From positions 1 through 51,912 of the forward strand of contig CANKBX010000002.1 in assembly GCA_947480055.1 (NCBI GenBank): a stretch of DNA of 51,912 nt, given 5' to 3'. Positions 50,162 to 51,912 of this stretch are shown piece by piece. The DNA is from Planctomycetaceae bacterium (GTDB lineage Bacteria; Planctomycetota; Phycisphaerae; Phycisphaerales; SM1A02). The position numbers were made by a program, and so were the translations under genes. Under the pieces are notes generated by a model that was given only the letters and a program-made list of their open reading frames with translations, was not told the origin of the DNA and ran no database searches. The stretch's first letter is position 1; the number at the start of each line of letters is the position of its first letter.

Positions 50162-51661
50162 ATGGGGCGACGCGTGCTTATGCTTGGCTGGGAATTTCCA
50201 CCGTTCATCACGGGCGGTCTGGGCACTGCGTGCTATGGATTAACCAAGGCGCTTGACCGACGCGGCGACGACGTGACCTTTGTGTTGCCAAAACATATTG
50301 ATGGACAATTCGCCAGCCATGTGCACATGCTTTCGCCGGGAACAGACTTGCCGCATCCGTCGCTTCCGCCGCCGGAAGTTGTGCAAAGAGAGCGTGTGGA
50401 GCGCGACATTATTCATCAAGCGACTGAGTTGATCAGCAAAGTCATACAGCAAAATTTGGAGCCCGCCGACGTCGCCGCGGCCGCAAAAAGCGCTGGCTTG
50501 ACCAGTATTTCACTGCCCATGAGCGTGAGCGCGCCGTACGTTTCCAGCCAAGCCAATTTAACGGTGCAAACATTGCTGGGCTCCGCGGCGCTAAGAAAAA
50601 CATTGAACTTGCCAACATGGCTGAGCGCGCAAACGCGCACCTGGCTCACGCATGAGTTGGCCATGATGGACGCGCTTCCTGAATCATGCGCCAGCGATAA
50701 TCAAGAAATCCAAGCCCGTAGCGCAACCAGCGCAGACTACGGCGGAAATTTAATTCAAGAGAGCGAGCAATACGCGCGCTTCTGTTTGCAGGCCACGCGT
50801 GGCGTTGCCTTTGATGTGATCCACGCGCATGATTGGCTCACCTATCCCGCGGGTCTTGCCATTGCGCGCGCCACTGGCAAGCCGCTTGTTGTGCATGTGC
50901 ACAGCACGGAGTTTGACCGCTCTGGCGAACATGTGAATCAACCGCTTTACAACATTGAACGTCGCGGCATGCACGGCGCGGTTCGTGTGATCACTGTGAG
51001 CATGCTCACGCGCAACTTGGTTGTGAACCGCTACGGCGTGAACCCCAACAAAGTGGATGTTGTATACAACGGCGTGGACCTTGATCCAAGCGGCGTTGGC
51101 GCGGAGCCCATCAAGCGCAGTGATAAAATTGTGCTGTATTTCGGGCGACTTACCATGCAAAAGGGTCCGGAGTATTTCATCAGCGCGGCCAAGCGCGTGC
51201 TGGATGTCATGGACGGCGTGAAGTTTGTTGTTGCCGGCAACGGCGACCAAGCGCAACGCATGATTGAAATGGCGGCGTCCATGGGAATTGGAAACAAAGT
51301 TTTGTTCACCGGTTTCTTGCGCGGCAAGGACATTCCAAAAGTGTTCGCCATGGCGGATCTGTATGTCATGCCAAGCGTGAGCGAGCCCTTTGGCATTGCG
51401 CCGCTAGAGGCGCTTGGCCACCGCGTGCCCGTGTTGATCAGCCGCACCAGTGGTGTGAGTGAAATTCTCACCAACGCCTTGAAGTGCAATTTCTGGGACA
51501 TCGACGACATGGCCAACAAGATTGTGGCCGTGTTGCGTCATCCGCCGCTGCAACGAACTTTGCGCGACAGCGGCTTATTTGAAGTGCGTGGCATTACTTG
51601 GGATGGCGCCGCCGCAAAGGTGGATGCGGTGTACGAGCGCGCCATTGCCGCGGTGCACTAA
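50162..51661 (+). CDS. family 4 glycosyltransferase (glycogen synthase-like)
   Basis: A 499-residue GT-B enzyme. The N-terminus RVLMLGWEFPPFITGGLG and IHAHDWLTYPAGL are typical of glycogen/starch synthase-like GT4/GT5 proteins; the second half has FVVAGNGDQ, LFTGFLRGKDIPKVFA and the EPFGIAPLEALGH E(x7)E motif for the nucleotide-sugar donor. About 115 residues (85-200) between the first beta strands are Gln/Ala-rich and look like an insert. The acceptor is not predictable; glycogen or a trehalose/maltosyl pathway product are options. Starts 3 nt after the unknown acidic gene. Confidence 0.88.
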   Translation: MGRRVLMLGWEFPPFITGGLGTACYGLTKALDRRGDDVTFVLPKHIDGQFASHVHMLSPGTDLPHPSLPPPEVVQRERVERDIIHQATELISKVIQQNLEPADVAAAAKSAGLTSISLPMSVSAPYVSSQANLTVQTLLGSAALRKTLNLPTWLSAQTRTWLTHELAMMDALPESCASDNQEIQARSATSADYGGNLIQESEQYARFCLQATRGVAFDVIHAHDWLTYPAGLAIARATGKPLVVHVHSTEFDRSGEHVNQPLYNIERRGMHGAVRVITVSMLTRNLVVNRYGVNPNKVDVVYNGVDLDPSGVGAEPIKRSDKIVLYFGRLTMQKGPEYFISAAKRVLDVMDGVKFVVAGNGDQAQRMIEMAASMGIGNKVLFTGFLRGKDIPKVFAMADLYVMPSVSEPFGIAPLEALGHRVPVLISRTSGVSEILTNALKCNFWDIDDMANKIVAVLRHPPLQRTLRDSGLFEVRGITWDGAAAKVDAVYERAIAAVH

Positions 51662-51663
51662 GA

Positions 51664-51688
51664 ACAAAGTTGCGCTACAAAGTTGCGC
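51664..51688 (+). repeat. tandem 12-bp direct repeat
   Basis: ACAAAGTTGCGC occurs at 51664-51675 and 51677-51688, with a single T between them, right after the glycosyltransferase stop. It may be a slippage duplication or a short repeated site. Confidence 0.6.
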
Positions 51689-51783
51689 GTCATTTGGCGC
51701 CGGCATGGCGAACTCAGCATTCCTTTCTACATTCGGGGCGCCAATGAATGGGAATACAGTGCAACCGCAAATAGCCTTCATAT

Positions 51784-51839
51784 GCAGGCAAATCCTGCCC
51801 ATTTTGAAATTCATCCAATCCACCACTTGTTGGGCAGGA
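51784..51839 (+). promoter_or_regulatory. alternative hairpins ahead of the next gene
   Basis: GCAGG (51784-51788) can pair with CCTGC (51794-51798). The same element, as TCCTGCCCA (51793-51801), can instead pair with TGGGCAGGA (51831-51839) in a perfect 9-bp stem. Such exclusive pairings are typical of attenuators. It lies 33 nt before the ATG at 51873; TAGAAT (51859-51864) may be a -10 box. The rest of 51662-51872 holds nothing I can support. Confidence 0.35.
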
Positions 51840-51872
51840 ATCCATGGGCGGATGCATCTAGAATGATTTTCT

Positions 51873-51912
51873 ATGGGATTATTTTCCAAGCGTCGTCCAA
51901 AAGTTGCCCCCG
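51873..51912 (+). CDS. start of a gene cut by the right edge
   Basis: Thirteen codons, MGLFSKRRPKVAP, run to the window end in one open frame. The basic, hydrophobic start looks like a cytosolic tip before a membrane span or a disordered lead. TAGAAT 8 nt upstream of the ATG suggests a leaderless start. A function cannot be given. Confidence 0.4.
   Translation, partial: MGLFSKRRPKVAP

Noticed and set aside
1-51912. CRISPR arrays, tRNA, rRNA, insertion sequences, integrases or prophage genes
   Set aside because: None was recognised on reading both strands; short repeats found are listed separately.

Overview
The window looks like chromosomal core sequence of a planctomycete, most likely of the Phycisphaerae type. 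The evidence is the RpoZ N-terminus at the left edge, an operon of three SPFH proteins with an ABC exporter, GldA/GldFG/DUF4340-type genes, an enlarged RNase HII-like protein, and an hpf-ptsN-HPr cluster. This placement is inferred from protein style, not from a database search. By eye the GC content is in the low to mid 50s percent. Genes are dense, and many neighbours share start and stop bases (ATGA, TGATG, TAATG, TTGA). I see no rRNA, tRNA, CRISPR array, transposase, integrase or prophage gene.

Left part (1-14.9 kb). The rpoZ start is cut by the left edge. It is followed on the plus strand by a ClC-type chloride channel/antiporter with CBS domains and by rnpA. A compact minus-strand block runs from 13096 to 2288: a large polytopic SPFH protein, an HflC-like SPFH protein, a third (HflK-like) SPFH protein, an ABC ATPase, an ABC-2 permease, a TPR-like membrane-anchored protein, an FAH-family enzyme, and finally yidD. 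yidD runs antisense into rnpA by 209 nt. A second ABC-2 permease is divergent from the block across a 135-nt region with a palindrome and a direct repeat. The joint layout suggests one membrane assembly, an SPFH scaffold with an exporter. This is the strongest candidate for an undescribed system.

Middle part (14.9-33.8 kb). On the minus strand lie a small membrane protein, two exported ClpP/SppA-fold paralogues (one without the serine) and an epimerase-cmk-plsC-cca run. On the plus strand are gcvH, a LolD-type ATPase with an FtsX-type permease, uvrB, uvrA, a thioesterase, purN, hpf, ptsN (EIIA), HPr and gpsA. A small minus-strand ORF sits between uvrB and uvrA.

Right part (33.8-51.9 kb). It holds a P1B-like metal ATPase with a CPG motif, a SecD-P1-like lipoprotein coupled to class I aldolase, an RNase HII-like protein, fusA, ribD, a coupled Gld-type ABC operon, and a PAS/GAF/REC protein with a dead histidine-kinase remnant. 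It ends with prmC, an unknown protein, a family-4 glycosyltransferase and the first codons of another gene. A strong intrinsic terminator hairpin behind fusA lies inside the first codons of ribD.

Many genes are housekeeping (DNA repair, translation, lipid, riboflavin and purine synthesis). The accessory interest lies in the membrane complexes, the antisense gene overlaps and several hairpin or operator-like sites. Motif-based calls were made by reading translations; no alignment or search was run.
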